Positions 45,242 through 60,600 of a stretch of 64,000 nt of DNA are shown piece after piece. The notes beneath the pieces were generated by a model, which worked only from the letters and a program-made list of their open reading frames with translations, did not search any database and had not been told where the DNA came from. This DNA comes from Apostichopus japonicus (taxonomy: Eukaryota; Echinodermata; Holothuroidea; Aspidochirotida; Stichopodidae): contig NC_092577.1 in NCBI RefSeq assembly GCF_037975245.1, forward strand, positions 36,016,898 to 36,080,897. The letters run 5' to 3'. The position numbers and the translations under genes are program-made. Position 1 is the first letter of the stretch, and every line of letters begins with the position of its first letter.

Positions 45242-48200
45242 TTGATGGATTTGTTAACTATAAGAAACACATACTTGAGCTCAGTCATAGCAAGTTACTT
45301 GATTTTTCATATCCGATTATCACATGCAAGGACTCCAAAGTTAAAATAGTACTTCAAAATAAAATGCAGTACCCCCATACACTGTACTGTATAGCACAAG
45401 TTACGGTATATAAAGTGCAATAGTTTCTTGTCTGAAATATGATGTCAAAGTTGGAACAATTTTGTTCAAAGACTTGTGTACAATACAAAACAAATGTTTG
45501 AGCTCAGACTTAGCAGTTAACTTGAGGAGGCACTTCAAATTTTCCACAACCTAGTACTCAAAACTGAAAACAGTACCCCAAATTGTACCGTATATCACAA
45601 TAAATGTGACTTTTCCTAGTTTTGTCTCTAAAATTAGAAGTTGAAGTTGGAAAAGTTTAGTTGATGGATTTGTTAACTATAAGAAACACATATTTGAGCT
45701 CAGTCATAGCAAGTTACTTGATTTTTCATTTCCGATTATCACATGCAAGGACTGCAAAGTTAAAATAGTACTTCAAAATCAAATGCAGTACCCCCATACA
45801 CTGTACTGTATAGCACAAGTAACGGTATATAGAGTGCAATAGTTTCTTGTCTGAAATATGAAGTCAAAGTTGGAACAATTTTGTTCAAAGACTTGTGTAC
45901 AATACAAAACAAATGTTTGAGCTCAGACTAATAGCAGTTAACTTGAGGAGGCACTTCAAATTTTCCACAACCTATTACTCAAAACTGAAAACAGTACCCC
46001 AAATTGTACCGTATATCACGATAAATGTGACTTTTCCTAGTTTTGTCTCTAAAATTAGAAGTTGAAGTTGGAAAAGTTTAGTTGATGGATTTGTTAACTA
46101 TAAGAAACACATATTTGAGCTCATTCATAGCAAGTTACTTGATTTTTCATTTCCGATTATCACATGCAAGGACTCCAAAGTTAAAATAGTACTTCAAAAT
46201 AAAATGCAGTACCCCCATACACTGTACTGTATAGCACAAGTTACCGTATATAAAGTGGAATAGTTTCTTGTCTGAAATATGATGTCATAGTTGGAAAAAT
46301 TTTGTTCAAAGACTTGTTTTCAATACAAAACAAATGTTTGAGCTCAGACTTAGCAGTTAACTTGAGGAGGCACTTCAAATTTTCCACACATACTACTCAA
46401 AACTGAAAACAGTACCCCAGATTGTACCGTATATCACGATAAATGTGACTTTTCCTAGTTTTGTATCTAAAATTAGAAGTTGAAGTTGGAAAAGTATAGT
46501 TGATGGATTTGTTAACTATAAGAAACACATATTTGAGCTCAGTCATAGCAAGTTACTTGATTTTTCATTTCCGATTATCACATGCAAGGACTGCAAAGTT
46601 AAAATAGTACTTCAAAATCAAATGCAGTACCCCCATACACTGTACTGTATAGCACAAGTAACGGTATATAGAGTGCAATAGTTTCTTGTCTGAAATATGA
46701 AGTCAAAGTTGGAACAATTTTGTTCAAAGACTTGTGTACAATACAAAACAATTGTTTGAGCTCAGACTTAGCAGTTAACTTGAGGAGGCACTTCAAATTT
46801 TCCACAACCTAATACTCAAAACTGAAAACAGTACCCCAAATTGTACCGTATATCACGATAAATGTGACTTTTCCTAGTTTTGTCTCTAAAATTAGAAGTT
46901 GAAGTTGGAAAAGTTTAGTTGATGGATTTGTTAACTATAAGAAACACATATTTGAGCTCAGTCATAGCAAGTTACTTGATTTTTCATTTCGGATTATCAC
47001 ATGCAAGGACTCCAAATTTAAAAAGTACTTCAAAATAAAATGCAGTACCCCCATACACTGAACTGTATAGCACAAGTTACGGTATATAAAGTACAATAGT
47101 TTTTTGTCTGAAATATGAAGTCAAAGTTGGAAAAATTTTGTTCAAAGACTTGTTTACAATACAAAAAAAATGTTTGAGCTCATACTTGGCAGTTAACTTG
47201 AGGAGGCACTTCAAATTTTCCACAACCTAGTACTCAAAACTGAAAACAGTACCCCAAATTGTACCGTATTATCACGATAAATGTGACTTTTTCTAGTTTT
47301 GTCTCTAAAATTAGAAGTTGAAGTAGGAAAAGTTTAGTTGATGGATTTGTTAACTATAAGAAACACATATTTGAGCTCAGTCATAGCAAGTTACTTGATT
47401 TTTCATTTCCGATTATCACATGCAAGGACTCCAAAGTTAAAATAGTACTTCAAAATCAAATGCAGTACCCCCATACAATGTACTGTATAGCACAAGTTAC
47501 CGTATACAGTGCAATAGTTTCTTGTCTGAAATATGAAGTCAAAGTTGGAAAAATTTTGTTCAAAGACTTGTGTACAATACAAAACAAATGTTTGAGCTCA
47601 GACTTGGCAGTTAACTTGAGGAGGCACTTCAAATTTTCCACAACCTAGTACTCAAAACTGAAAACAGTACCCCAAATTGTACCGTATATCACGATAAATG
47701 TGACTTTTCCTAGTTTTGTCTCTAAAATTAGAAGTTGAAGTTGGAAAACTTTAGTTGATGGATTTGTTAACTATAAGAAACACATATTTGAGCTCAGTCA
47801 TAGCAAGTTACTTGATTTTTCATTTCGGATTATCACATGCAAGGACTCCAAAGTTAAAATAGTACTTCAAAATAAAATGCAGTATCCCCATACACTGTAC
47901 TGTATAGCACAAGTTACGGTATATAAAGTGCAATAGTTTCTTGTCTGAAATATGAAGTCAAAGTTGGAACAATTTTGTTCAAAGACTTGTGTACAATACA
48001 AAACAAATGTTTGAGCTCAGACTTAGCAGTTAACTTGAGGAGGCACTTCAACTTTTCCACAACCTAGTACTCAAAACTGAAAACAGTACCCCAAATTGTA
48101 CCGTATATCACGATAAATGTGACTTTTCCTAGTTTTGTCTCTAAAATTAGAAGTTGAAGTTGGAAAAGTTTAGTTGATGGATTTGTTAACTATAAGAAAC

Positions 48201-48593
48201 ACATATTTGAGCTCAGTCATAGCAAGTAACTTGATTTTTCATTTCCGATTATCACATGCAAGGACTCCAAAGTTAAAATAGTACTTCAAAATCAAATGCA
48301 GTACCCCCATACACTGTTCTGTATTAGCACAAGCTACGGTATATAAAGTGCAAAAGTTTCTTGTCTGAAATATGATGTCAAAGTTGGAAAAATTTTGTTC
48401 AAAGACTTGTTTTCAATACAAAAGAAATGTTTGAGCTCAGACTTAGCAGTTAACTTGAGGAGGCACTTCAAATTTTCCACAACCTAGTACTCAAAACTGA
48501 AAACAGTACCCCAAATTGTACCGTATATCACGATAAATGTGACTTTTCCTAGTTTTGTCTCTAAAATTAGAAGTTGAAGTTGGAAAAGTTTAG

Positions 48594-51521
48594 TTGATGG
48601 AATTGTTAACTATAAGAAACACATATTTGAGCTCAGTCATAGCAAGTAACTTGATTTTTCATTTCCGATTATCACATGCAAGGACTCCAAAGTTAAAATA
48701 GTACTTCAAAATCAAATGCAGTACCCCCATACACTGTACTGTATAGCACAAGTTACGGTATATAAAGTGCAATAGTTTCTTGTCTGAAATATGAAGTCAA
48801 AGTTGGAAAATTTTGTTCAAACACTTGTGTACAATGCAAAACAATTGTTTGAGCTCAGACTTAGCAGTTAACTTGAGGAGGCACTTCAAATTTTCCACAA
48901 CCTAGTACTCAAAACTGACAACAGTTCCCCAAATTGTACCGTATATCACAATAAATGTGACTTTTCCTAGTTTTGTCTCTAAAATTAGAAGTTGAAGTTG
49001 GAAAAGTTTCGTTGATGGATTTGTTAACTATGAGAAACACATATTTGAGCTCAGTCATAGCAAGTTACTTGATTTTTCATTTCCGATTATCACATGCAAG
49101 GACTCCAAAGTTAAAATAGAACTTCAAAATCAAATGCAGTACCCCCATACACTGTACTGTATAGCACAAGTTACGGTATATAAAGTGCAATAGTTTCTTG
49201 TCTGAAATATGAAGTCAAAGTTGGAAAAATTTTGTTCAAAGACTTGTGTACAATACAAAACAAATGTTTGAGCTCAGACTTAGCAGTTAACTTGAGGAGG
49301 CACTTCAAATTTTCCACAACCTAGTACTCAAAACTGAAAACAGTACCCCAAATTGTACCGTATATCACGATAAATGTGACTTTTCCTAGTTTTGTCTCTA
49401 AAATTAGAAGTTGAAGTTGGAAAAGTTTAGTTGATGGAATTGTTAACTATAAGAAACACATATTTGAGCTCAGTCATAGCAAGTAACTTGATTTTTCATT
49501 TCCGATTATCACATGCAAGGACTCCAAAGTTAAAATAGTACTTCAAAATCAAATGCAGTACCCCCATACACTGTACTGTATAGCACAAGTTACGGTATAT
49601 AAAGTGCAATAGTTTCTTGTCTGAAATATGAAGTCAAAGTTGGAAAATTTTGTTCAAACACTTGTGTACAATGCAAAACAATTGTTTGAGCTCAGACTTA
49701 GCAGTTAACTTGAGGAGGCACTTCAAATTTTCCACAACCTAGTACTCAAAACTGACAACAGTACCCCAAATTGTACCGTATATCACAATAAATGTGACTT
49801 TTCCTAGTTTTGTCTCTAAAATTAGAAGTTGAAGTTGGAAAAGTTTAGTTGATGGATTTGTTAACTATGAGAAACACATATTTGAGCTCAGTCATAGCAA
49901 GTTACTTGATTTTTCATTTCCGATTATCACATGCAAGGACTCCAAAGTTAAAATAGAACTTCAAAATCAAATGCAGTACCCCCATACACTGTACTGTATA
50001 GCACAAGTTACGGTATATAAAGTGCAATAGTTTCTTGTCTGAAATATGATGTCAAAGTTGGAAAAATTTTGTTCAAAGACTTGTTTTCAATACAAAAGAA
50101 ATGTTTGAGCTCAGACTTAGCAGTTAACTTGAGGAGGCACTTCAAATTTTCCACAACCTAGTACTCAAAACTGAAAACAGTACCCCAAATTGTACCGTAT
50201 ATCACGATAAATGTGACTTTTCCTAGTTTTGTCTCTAAAATTAGAAGTTGAATTTGGAAAAGTTTAGTTGATGGATTTGTTAACTATAAGAAACACATAT
50301 TTGAGCTCAGTCATAGCAAGTTACTTGATTTTTCATTTCGGATTATCACATGCAAGGACTCCAAAGTTAAAATAGAACTTCAAAATCAAATGCAGTACCC
50401 CCATACACTGTACTGTATAGCACAAGTTACGGTCTATAGTGCAATAGTTTCTTGTCTGAAATATGAAGTCAAAGTTGGAAAAATTTTGTTCAAAGACTTG
50501 TGTACAATACAAAACAAATGTTTGAGCTCAGACTTAGCAGTTAACTTGAGGAGGCACTTCAAATTTTCCACAACCTAGTACTCAAAACTGAAAACAGTAC
50601 CCCAAATTGTACCGTATATCACGATAAATGTGACTTTTCCTAGTTTTGTCTCTAAAATTAGAAGTTGAAGTTGGAAAAGTTTAGTTGATGGAATTGTTAA
50701 CTATAAGAAACACATATTTGAGCTCAGTCATAGCAAGTAACTTGATTTTTCATTTCCGATTATCACATGCAAGGACTCCAAAGTTAAAATAGTACTTCAA
50801 AATCAAATGCAGTACCCCCATACACTGTACTGTATAGCACAAGTTACGGTATATAAAGTGCAATAGTTTCTTGTCTGAAATATGAAGTCAAAGTTGGAAA
50901 ATTTTGTTCAAACACTTGTGTACAATGCAAAACAATTGTTTGAGCTCAGACTTAGCAGTTAACTTGAGGAGGCACTTCAAATTTTCCACAACCTAGTACT
51001 CAAAACTGACAACAGTACCCCAAATTGTACCGTATATCACAATAAATGTGACTTTTCCTAGTTTTGTCTCTAAAATTAGAAGTTGAAGTTGGAAAAGTTT
51101 AGTTGATGGATTTGTTAACTATGAGAAACACATATTTGAGCTCAGTCATAGCAAGTTACTTGATTTTTCATTTCGGATTATCACATGCAAGGACTCCAAA
51201 GTTAAAATAGAACTTCAAAATCAAATGCAGTACCCCCATACACTGTACTGTATAGCACAAGTTACGGTATATAAAGTGCAATAGTTTCTTGTCTGAAATA
51301 TGATGTCAAAGTTGGAAAAATTTTGTTCAAAGACTTGTTTTCAATACAAAACAAATGTTTGAGCTCAGACTTAGCAGTTAACTTGAGGAGGCACTTCAAA
51401 TTTTCCACAACCTAGTACTCAAAACTGAAAACAGTACCCCAAATTGTACCGTATATCACGATAAATGTGACTTTTCCTAGTTTTGTCTCTAAAATTAGAA
51501 GTTGAAGTAGGAAAAGTTTAG
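48594..51521. repeat. Higher-order repeat: 837-bp dimer present three times
   Basis: A dimer marked by GGAATTGTTAAC in the first monomer and ACTATGAGAAAC in the second starts at 48594, 49431 and 50685. The first two are directly adjacent; a single 417-bp monomer separates the second and third. Confidence 0.88.
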
Positions 51522-54500
51522 TTGATGGATTTGTTAACTATAAGAAACACATATTTGAGCTCAGTCATAGCAAGTTACTTGATTTTTCATTTCCGATTAT
51601 CACATGCAAGGACTCCAAAGTTAAAATAGTACTTCAAAATCAAATGCAGTACCCCCATACACTGTACTGTATAGCACAAGTTACGGTCTATAGTGCAATA
51701 GTTTCTTGTCTGAAATATGAAGTCAAAGTTGGAAAATTTTGTTCAAACACTTGTGTACAATACAAAACAAATGTTTGAGCTCAGACTTAGCAGTTAACTT
51801 GAGGAGGCACTTCAAATTTTCCACAACCTAGTACTCAAAACTGAAAACAGTACCCCAAATTGTACTGTATATCACGATAAATGTGACTTTTCTTAGTTTT
51901 GTCTCTAAAATTAGAAGTTGAAGTTGGAAAAGTTTAGTTGATGGATTTGTTAACTATAAGAAACACATATTTGAGCTCAGTCATAGCAAGTAACTTGATT
52001 TTTCATTTCCGATTATCACATGCAAGGACTCCAAAGTTAAAATAGAACTTCAAAATAAAATGCAGTACCCCCATACACTGTACTGTATAGCACAAGTTAC
52101 GGTATATAAAGTGCAATAGTTTCTTGTCTGAAATATGATGTCAAAGTTGGAAAAATTTTGTTCAAAGACTTGTGTACAATACAAAACAAATGTTTGAGCT
52201 CAGACTTAGCAGTTAACTTGAGGAGGCACTTCAAATTTTCCACAACCTATTACTCAAAACTGAAAACAGTACCCCAAATTGTACCGTATATCACGATAAA
52301 TGTTACTTTTCTTAGTTTTGTCTCTAAAATTAGAAGTTGAAGTTGGAAAAGTTTAGTTGATGGATTTGTTAACTATAAGAAACACATATTTGAGCTCAGT
52401 CATAGCAAGTTACTTGATTTTTCATTTCGGATTATCACATGCAAGGACTCCAAAGTTAAAATAGTACTTCAAAATAAAATGCAGTACCCCCATACACTGT
52501 TCTGTATAGCACAAGTTACGGTATATAAAGTGAAATAGTTTCTTGTCTGAAATATGAAGTCAAAGTTGGAAAAATTTTGTTCAAACACTTGTGTACAATA
52601 CAAAACAAATGTTTGAGCTCAGACTTAGCAGTTAACTTGAGGAGGCACTTCAAATTTTCCACAACCTAGTACTCAAAACTGAAAACAGTACCCCAAATTG
52701 TACCGTATATCACGATAAATGTGACTTTTCTTAGTTTTGTCTCTAAAATTAGAAGGTGAAGTTGGAAAAGTTTAGTTGATGGATTTGTTAACTATAAGAA
52801 ACACATATTTGAGCTCAGTCATAGCAAGTTACTTGATTTTTCATTTCCGATTATCACATGCAAGGACTCCAAAGTTAAAATAGTACTTCAAAATAAAATG
52901 CAGTACCCCATACACTGTACTGTATAGCACAAGTTACGGTATATAAAGTGCAATAGTTTCTTGTCTGAAATATGATGTCAAAGTTGGAAAAATTTTGTTC
53001 AAAGACTTGTGTACAATACAAAAGAAATGTTTGAGCTCAGACTTAGCAGTTAACTTGAGGAGGCACTTCAAATTTTCCACAACCTAGTACTCAAAACTGA
53101 AAACAGTACCCCAAATTGTACCGTATATCACGATAAATGTGACTTTTCTTAGTTTTGTCTCTAAAATTAGAAGTTGAAGTTGGAAAAGTTTAGTTGATGG
53201 ATTTGTTAACTATAAGAAACACATATTTAAGCTCAGTCATAGCAAGTAACTTGATTTTTCATTTCGGATTATCACATGCAAGGACTCCAAAGTTAAAATA
53301 GAACTTCAAAATAAAATGCAGTACCCCCATACACTGTACTGTATAGCACAAGTTACGGTCTATAGTGCAATAGTTTCTTGTCTGAAATATGAAGTCAAAG
53401 TTGGAAAATTTTGTTCAAACACTTGTGTACAATACAAAACAAATGTTTGAGCTCAGACTTAGCAGTTAACTTGAGGAGGCACTTCAAATTTTCCACAACC
53501 TAGTACTCAAAACTGAAAACAGTACCCCAAATTGTACCGTATATCACGATAAATGTGACTTTTCTTAGTTTTGTCTCTAAAGTTAGAAGTTGAAGTTGGA
53601 AAAGTTTAGTTGATGGATTTGTTAACTATAAGAAACACATATTTGAGCTCAGTCATAGCAAGTTACTTGATTTTTCATTTCCGATTATCACATGCAAGGA
53701 CTCCAAAGTTAAAATAGAACTTCAAAATAAAATGCAGTACCCCCATACACTGTACTGTATAGCACAAGTTACGGTATATAAAGTGCAATAGTTTCTTGTC
53801 TGAAATATGATGTCAAAGTTGGAAAAATTTTGTTCAAAGACTTGTGTACAATACAAAACAAATGTTTGAGCTCAGACTTAGCAGTTAACTTGAGGAGGCA
53901 CTTCAAATTTTCCACAACCTAGTACTCAAAACTGAAAACAGTACCCCAAATTGTACCGTATATCACGATAAATGTGACTTTTCTTAGTTTTGTCTCTAAA
54001 ATTAGAAGTTGAAGTTGGAAAAGTTTAGTTGATGGATTTGTTAACTATAAGAAACACATATTTGAGCTCAGTCATAGCAAGTAACTTGATTTTTCATTTC
54101 CGATTATCACATGCAAGGACTCCAAAGTTAAAATAGAACTTCAAAATAAAATGCAGTACCCCCATACACTGTACTGTATAGCACAAGTTACGGTATATAA
54201 AGTGCAATAGTTTCTTGTCTGAAATATGATGTCAAAGTTGGAAAAATTTTGTTCAAAGACTTGTGTACAATACAAAACAAATGTTTGAGCTCAGACTTAG
54301 CAGTTAACTTGAGGAGGCACTTCAAATTTTCCACAACCTATTACTCAAAACTGAAAACAGTACCCCAAATTGTACCGTATATCACGATAAATGTGACTTT
54401 TCTTAGTTTTGTCTCTAAAATTAGAAGTTGAAGTTGGAAAAGTTTAGTTGATGGATTTGTTAACTATAAGAAACACATATTTGAGCTCAGTCATAGCAAG

Positions 54501-57500
54501 TTACTTGATTTTTCATTTCCGATTATCACATGCAAGGACTCCAAAGTTAAAATAGTACTTCAAAATAAAATGCAGTACCCCCATACACTGTACTGTATAG
54601 CACAAGTTACGGTATATAAAGTGAAATAGTTTCTTGTCTGAAATATGAAGTCAAAGTTGGAAAATTTTGTTCAAACACTTGTGTACAATACAAAACAAAT
54701 GTTTGAGCTCAGACTTAGCAGTTAACTTGAGGAGGCACTTCAAATTTTCCACAACCTATTACTCAAAACTGAAAACAGTACCCCAAATTGTACCGTATAT
54801 CACGATAAATGTGACTTTTCTTAGTTTTGTCTCTAAAATTAGAAGTTGAAGTTGGAAAAGTTTAGTTGATGGATTTGTTAACTATAAGAAACACATATTT
54901 GAGCTCAGTCATAGCAAGTTACTTGATTTTTCATTTCGGATTATCACATGCAAGGACTCCAAAGTTAAAATAGTACTTCAAAATAAAATGCAGTACCCCA
55001 TACACTGTACTGTATAGCACAAGTTACGGTATATAAAGTGCAATAGTTTCTTGTCTGAAATATGATGTCAAAGTTGGAAAAATTTTGTTCAAAGACTTGT
55101 TTTCAATACAAAACAAATGTTTGAGCTCAGACTTAGCAGTTAACTTGAGGAGGCACTTCAAATTTTCCACAACCTAGTACTCAAAAGTGAAAACAGTACC
55201 CCAAATTGTACCGTATATCACGATAAATGTGACTTTTCCTAGTTTTGTCTCTAAAATTAGAAGTTGAAGTTGGAAAAGTTTAGTTGATGGATTTGTTAAC
55301 TATAAGAAACACATATTTGAGCTCAGTCATAGCAAGTTACTTGATTTTTCATTTCCGATTATCACATGCAAGGACTCCAAAGTTAAAATAGAACTTCAAA
55401 ATAAAATGCAGTACCCCCATACACTGTACTGTATAGCACAAGTTACGGTCTATAGTGCAATAGTTTCTTGTCTGAAATATGAAGTCAAAGTTGGAAAATT
55501 TTGTTCAAACACTTGTGTACAATACAAAACAAATGTTTGAGCTCAGACTTAGCAGTTAACTTGAGGAGGCACTTCAAATTTTCCACAACCTAGTACTCAA
55601 AAGTGAAAACAGTACCCCAAATTGTACCGTATATCACGATAAATGTGACTTTTCCTAGTTTTGTCTCTAAAATTAGAAGTTGAAGTTGGAAAAGTTTAGT
55701 TGATGGATTTGTTAACTATAAGAAACACATATTTGAGCTCAGTCATAGCAAGTTACTTGATTTTTCATTTCCGATTATCACATGCAAGGACTCCAAAGTT
55801 AAAATAGAACTTCAAAATAAAATGCAGTACCCCCATACACTGTACTGTATAGCACAAGTTACGGTCTATAGTGCAATAGTTTCTTGTCTGAAATATGAAG
55901 TCAAAGTTGGAAAATTTTGTTCAAACACTTGTGTACAATACAAAACAAATGTTTGAGCTCAGACTTAGCAGTTAACTTGAGGAGGCACTTCAAATTTTCC
56001 ACAACCTAGTACTCAAAACTGAAAACAGTACCCCAAATTGTACCGTATATCACGATAAATGTGACTTTTCTTAGTTTTGTCTCTAAAATTAGAAGTTGAA
56101 GTTGGAAAAGTTTAGTTGATGGATTTGTTAACTATAAGAAACACATATTTGAGCTCAGTCATAGCAAGTAACTTGATTTTTCATTTCCGATTATCACATG
56201 CAAGGACTCCAAAGTTAAAATAGAACTTCAAAATAAAATGCAGTACCCCCATACACTGTACTGTATAGCACAAGTTACGGTATATAAAGTGCAATAGTTT
56301 CTTGTCTGAAATATGATGTCAAAGTTGGAAAAATTTTGTTCAAAGACTTGTGTACAATACAAAAGAAATGTTTGAGCTCAGACTTAGCAGTTAACTTGAG
56401 GAGGCACTTCAAATTTTCCACAACCTAGTACTCAAAACTGAAAACAGTACCCCAAATTGTACCGTATATCACGATAAATGTGACTTTTCTTAGTTTTGTC
56501 TCTAAAATTAGAAGTTGAAGTTGGAAAAGTTTAGTTGATGGATTTGTTAACTATAAGAAACACATATTTGAGCTCAGTCATAGCAAGTTACTTGATTTTT
56601 CATTTCCGATTATCACATGCAAGGACTCCAAAGTTAAAATAGTACTTCAAAATCAAATGCAGTACCCCCATACACTGTACTGTATAGCACAAGTTACGGT
56701 ATATAAAGTGAAATAGTTTCTTGTCTGAAATATGAAGTCAAAGTTGGAAAATTTTGTTCAAAGACTTGTGTACAATGCAAAACAATTGTTTGAGCTCAGA
56801 CTTAGCAGTTAACTTGAGGAGGCACTTCAAATTTTCCACAACCTAGTACTCAAAAGTGAAAACAGTACCCCAAATTGTACCGTATATCACGATAAATGTG
56901 ACTTTTCCTAGTTTTGTCTCTAAAATTAGAAGTTGAATTTGGAAAAGTTTAGTTGATGGATTTGTTAACTATAAGAAACACATATTTGAGCTCAGTCATA
57001 GCAAGTTACTTGATTTTTCATTTCCGATTATCACATGCAAGGACTCCAAAGTTAAAATAGAACTTCAAAATAAAATGCAGTACCCCCATACACTGTACTG
57101 TATAGCACAAGTTACGGTCTATAGTGCAATAGTTTCTTGTCTGAAATATGAAGTCAAAGTTGGAAAATTTTGTTCAAACACTTGTGTACAATACAAAACA
57201 AATGTTTGAGCTCAGACTTAGCAGTTAACTTGAGGAGGCACTTCAAATTTTCCACAACCTAGTACTCAAAACTGAAAACAGTACCCCAAATTGTACCGTA
57301 TATCACGATAAATGTGACTTTTCTTAGTTTTGTCTCTAAAATTAGAAGTTGAAGTTGGAAAAGTTTAGTTGATGGATTTGTTAACTATAAGAAACACATA
57401 TTTGAGCTCAGTCATAGCAAGTAACTTGATTTTTCATTTCGGATTATCACATGCAAGGACTCCAAAGTTAAAATAGAACTTCAAAATAAAATGCAGTACC

Positions 57501-57639
57501 CCCATACACTGTACTGTATAGCACAAGTTACGGTATATAAAGTGCAATAGTTTCTTGTCTGAAATATGATGTCAAAGTTGGAAAAATTTTGTTCAAAGAC
57601 TTGTGTACAATACAAAAGAAATGTTTGAGCTCAGACTTA

Positions 57640-60600
57640 GCAGTTAACTTGAGGAGGCACTTCAAATTTTCCACAACCTAGTACTCAAAACTGAAAACAG
57701 TACCCCAAATTGTACTGTATATCACGATAAATGTGACTTTTCCTAGTTTTGTCTCTAAAATTAGAAGTTGAAGTTGGAAAAGTTTAGTTGATGGATTTGT
57801 TAACTATAAGAAACACATATTTGAGCTCAGTCATAGCAAGTTACTTGATTTTTCATATCCGATTATCACATGCAAGGACTCCAAAGTTAAAATAGTACTT
57901 CAAAATCAAATGCAGTACCCCATACACTGTACTGTATAGCACAAGTTACGGTATATAAAGTGCAATAGTTTCTTGTCTGAAATATGATGTCAAAGTTGGA
58001 AAAATTTTGTTCAAAGACTTGTTTTCAATACAAAACAAATGTTTGAGCTCAGACTTAGCAGTTAACTTGAGGAGGCACTTCAAATTTTCCACAACCTAGT
58101 ACTCAAAAGTGACAACAGTACCCCAAATTGTACCGTATATCACGATAAATGTGACTTTTCCTAGTTTTGTCTCTAAAATTAGAAGTTGAAGTTGGAAAAG
58201 TTTAGTTGATGGATTTGTTAACTATAAGAAACACATATTTGAGCTCAGTCATAGCAAGTTACTTGGATTTTTCATATCCGATTATCACATGCAAGGACTC
58301 CAAAGTTAAAATAGTACTTCAAAATAAAATGCAGTACCCCCATACACTGTACTGTATAGCACAAGTTACGGTATATAAAGTGCAATAGTTTCTTGTCTGA
58401 AATATGATGTCAAAGTTGGAAAAATTTTGTTCAAAGACTTGTGTACAATACAAAACAAATGTTTGAGCTCAGACTTAGCAGTTAACTTGAGGAGGCACTT
58501 CAAATTTTCCACAACCTAGTACTCAAAACTGAAAACAGTACCCCAAATTGTACCGTATATCACGATAAATGTGACTTTTCTTAGTTTTGTCTCTAAAATT
58601 AGAAGTTGAAGTTGGAAAAGTTTAGTTGATGGATTTGTTAACTATAAGAAACACATATTTGAGCTCAGTCATAGCAAGTTACTTGATTTTTCATTTCGGA
58701 TTATCACATGCAAGGACTCCAAAGTTAAAATAGTACTTCAAAATAAAATGCAGTACCCCATACACTGTACTGTATAGCACAAGTTACGGTATATAAAGTG
58801 CAATAGTTTCTTGTCTGAAATATGATGTCAAAGTTGGAAAAATTTTGTTCAAAGACTTGTTTTTAATACAAAACAAATGTTTGAGCTCAGACTTAGCAGT
58901 TAACTTGAGGAGGCACTTCAAATTTTCCACAACCTAGTACTCAAAACTGAAAACAGTACCCCAAATTGTACCGTATATCACGATAAATGTGACTTTTCCT
59001 AGTTTTGTCTCTAAAATTAGAAGTTGAATTTGGAAAAGTTTAGTTGATGGATTTGTTAACTATAAGAAACACATATTTGAGCTCAGTCATAGCAAGTTAC
59101 TTGATTTTTCATTTCCGATTATCACATGCAAGGACTCCAAAGTTAAAATAGAACTTCAAAATAAAATGCAGTACCCCCATACACTGTACTGTATAGCACA
59201 AGTTACGGTCTATAGTGCAATAGTTTCTTGTCTGAAATATGAAGTCAAAGTTGGAAAATTTTGTTCAAACACTTGTGTACAATACAAAACAAATGTTTGA
59301 GCTCAGACTTAGCAGTTAACTTGAGGAGGCACTTCAAATTTTCCACAACCTAGTACTCAAAACTGAAAACAGTACCCCAAATTGTACCGTATATCACGAT
59401 AAATGTGACTTTTCTTAGTTTTGTCTCTAAAGTTAGAAGTTGAAGTTGGAAAAGTTTAGTTGATGGATTTGTTAACTATAAGAAACACATATTTGAGCTC
59501 AGTCATAGCAAGTTACTTGATTTTTCATTTCCGATTATCACATGCAAGGACTCCAAAGTTAAAATAGAACTTCAAAATAAAATGCAGTACCCCCATACAC
59601 TGTACTGTATAGCACAAGTTACGGTATATAAAGTGCAATAGTTTCTTGTCTGAAATATGATGTCAAAGTTGGAAAAATTTTGTTCAAAGACTTGTGTACA
59701 ATACAAAAGAAATGTTTGAGCTCAGACTTAGCAGTTAACTTGAGGAGGCACTTCAAATTTTCCACAACCTAGTACTCAAAACTGAAAACAGTACCCCAAA
59801 TTGTACCGTATATCACGATAAATGTGACTTTTCTTAGTTTTGTCTCTAAAATTAGAAGTTGAAGTTGGAAAAGTTTAGTTGATGGATTTGTTAACTATAA
59901 GAAACACATATTTGAGCTCAGTCATAGCAAGTTACTTGATTTTTCATTTCCGATTTTCACATGCAAGGACTCCAAAGTTAAAATAGAACTTCAAAATAAA
60001 ATGCAGTACCCCCATACACTGTACTGTATAGCACAAGTTACGGTATATAAAGTGAAATAGTTTCTTGTCTGAAGTATGATGTCAAAGTTGGAAAAATTTT
60101 GTTCAAAGACTTGTGTACAATACAAAACAAATGTTTGAGCTCAGACTTAGCAGTTAACTTGAGGAGGCACTTCAAATTTTCCACAACCTATTACTCAAAA
60201 CTGAAAACAGTACCCCAAATTGTACCGTATATCACGATAAATGTGACTTTTCTTAGTTTTGTCTCTAAAATTAGAAGTTGAAGTTGGAAAAGTTTAGTTG
60301 ATGGATTTGTTAACTATAAGAAACACATATTTGAGCTCAGTCATAGCAAGTTACTTGATTTTTCATTTCCGATTTTCACATGCAAGGACTCCAAAGTTAA
60401 AATAGTACTTCAAAATCAAATGCAGTACCCCCATACACTGTACTGTATAGCACAAGTTACGGTATATAAAGTGCAATAGTTTCTTGTCTGAAATATGATG
60501 TCAAAGTTGGAAAAATTTTGTTCAAAGACTTGTTTTCAATACAAAACAAATGTTTGAGCTCAGACTTAGCAGTTAACTTGAGGAGGCACTTCAAATTTTC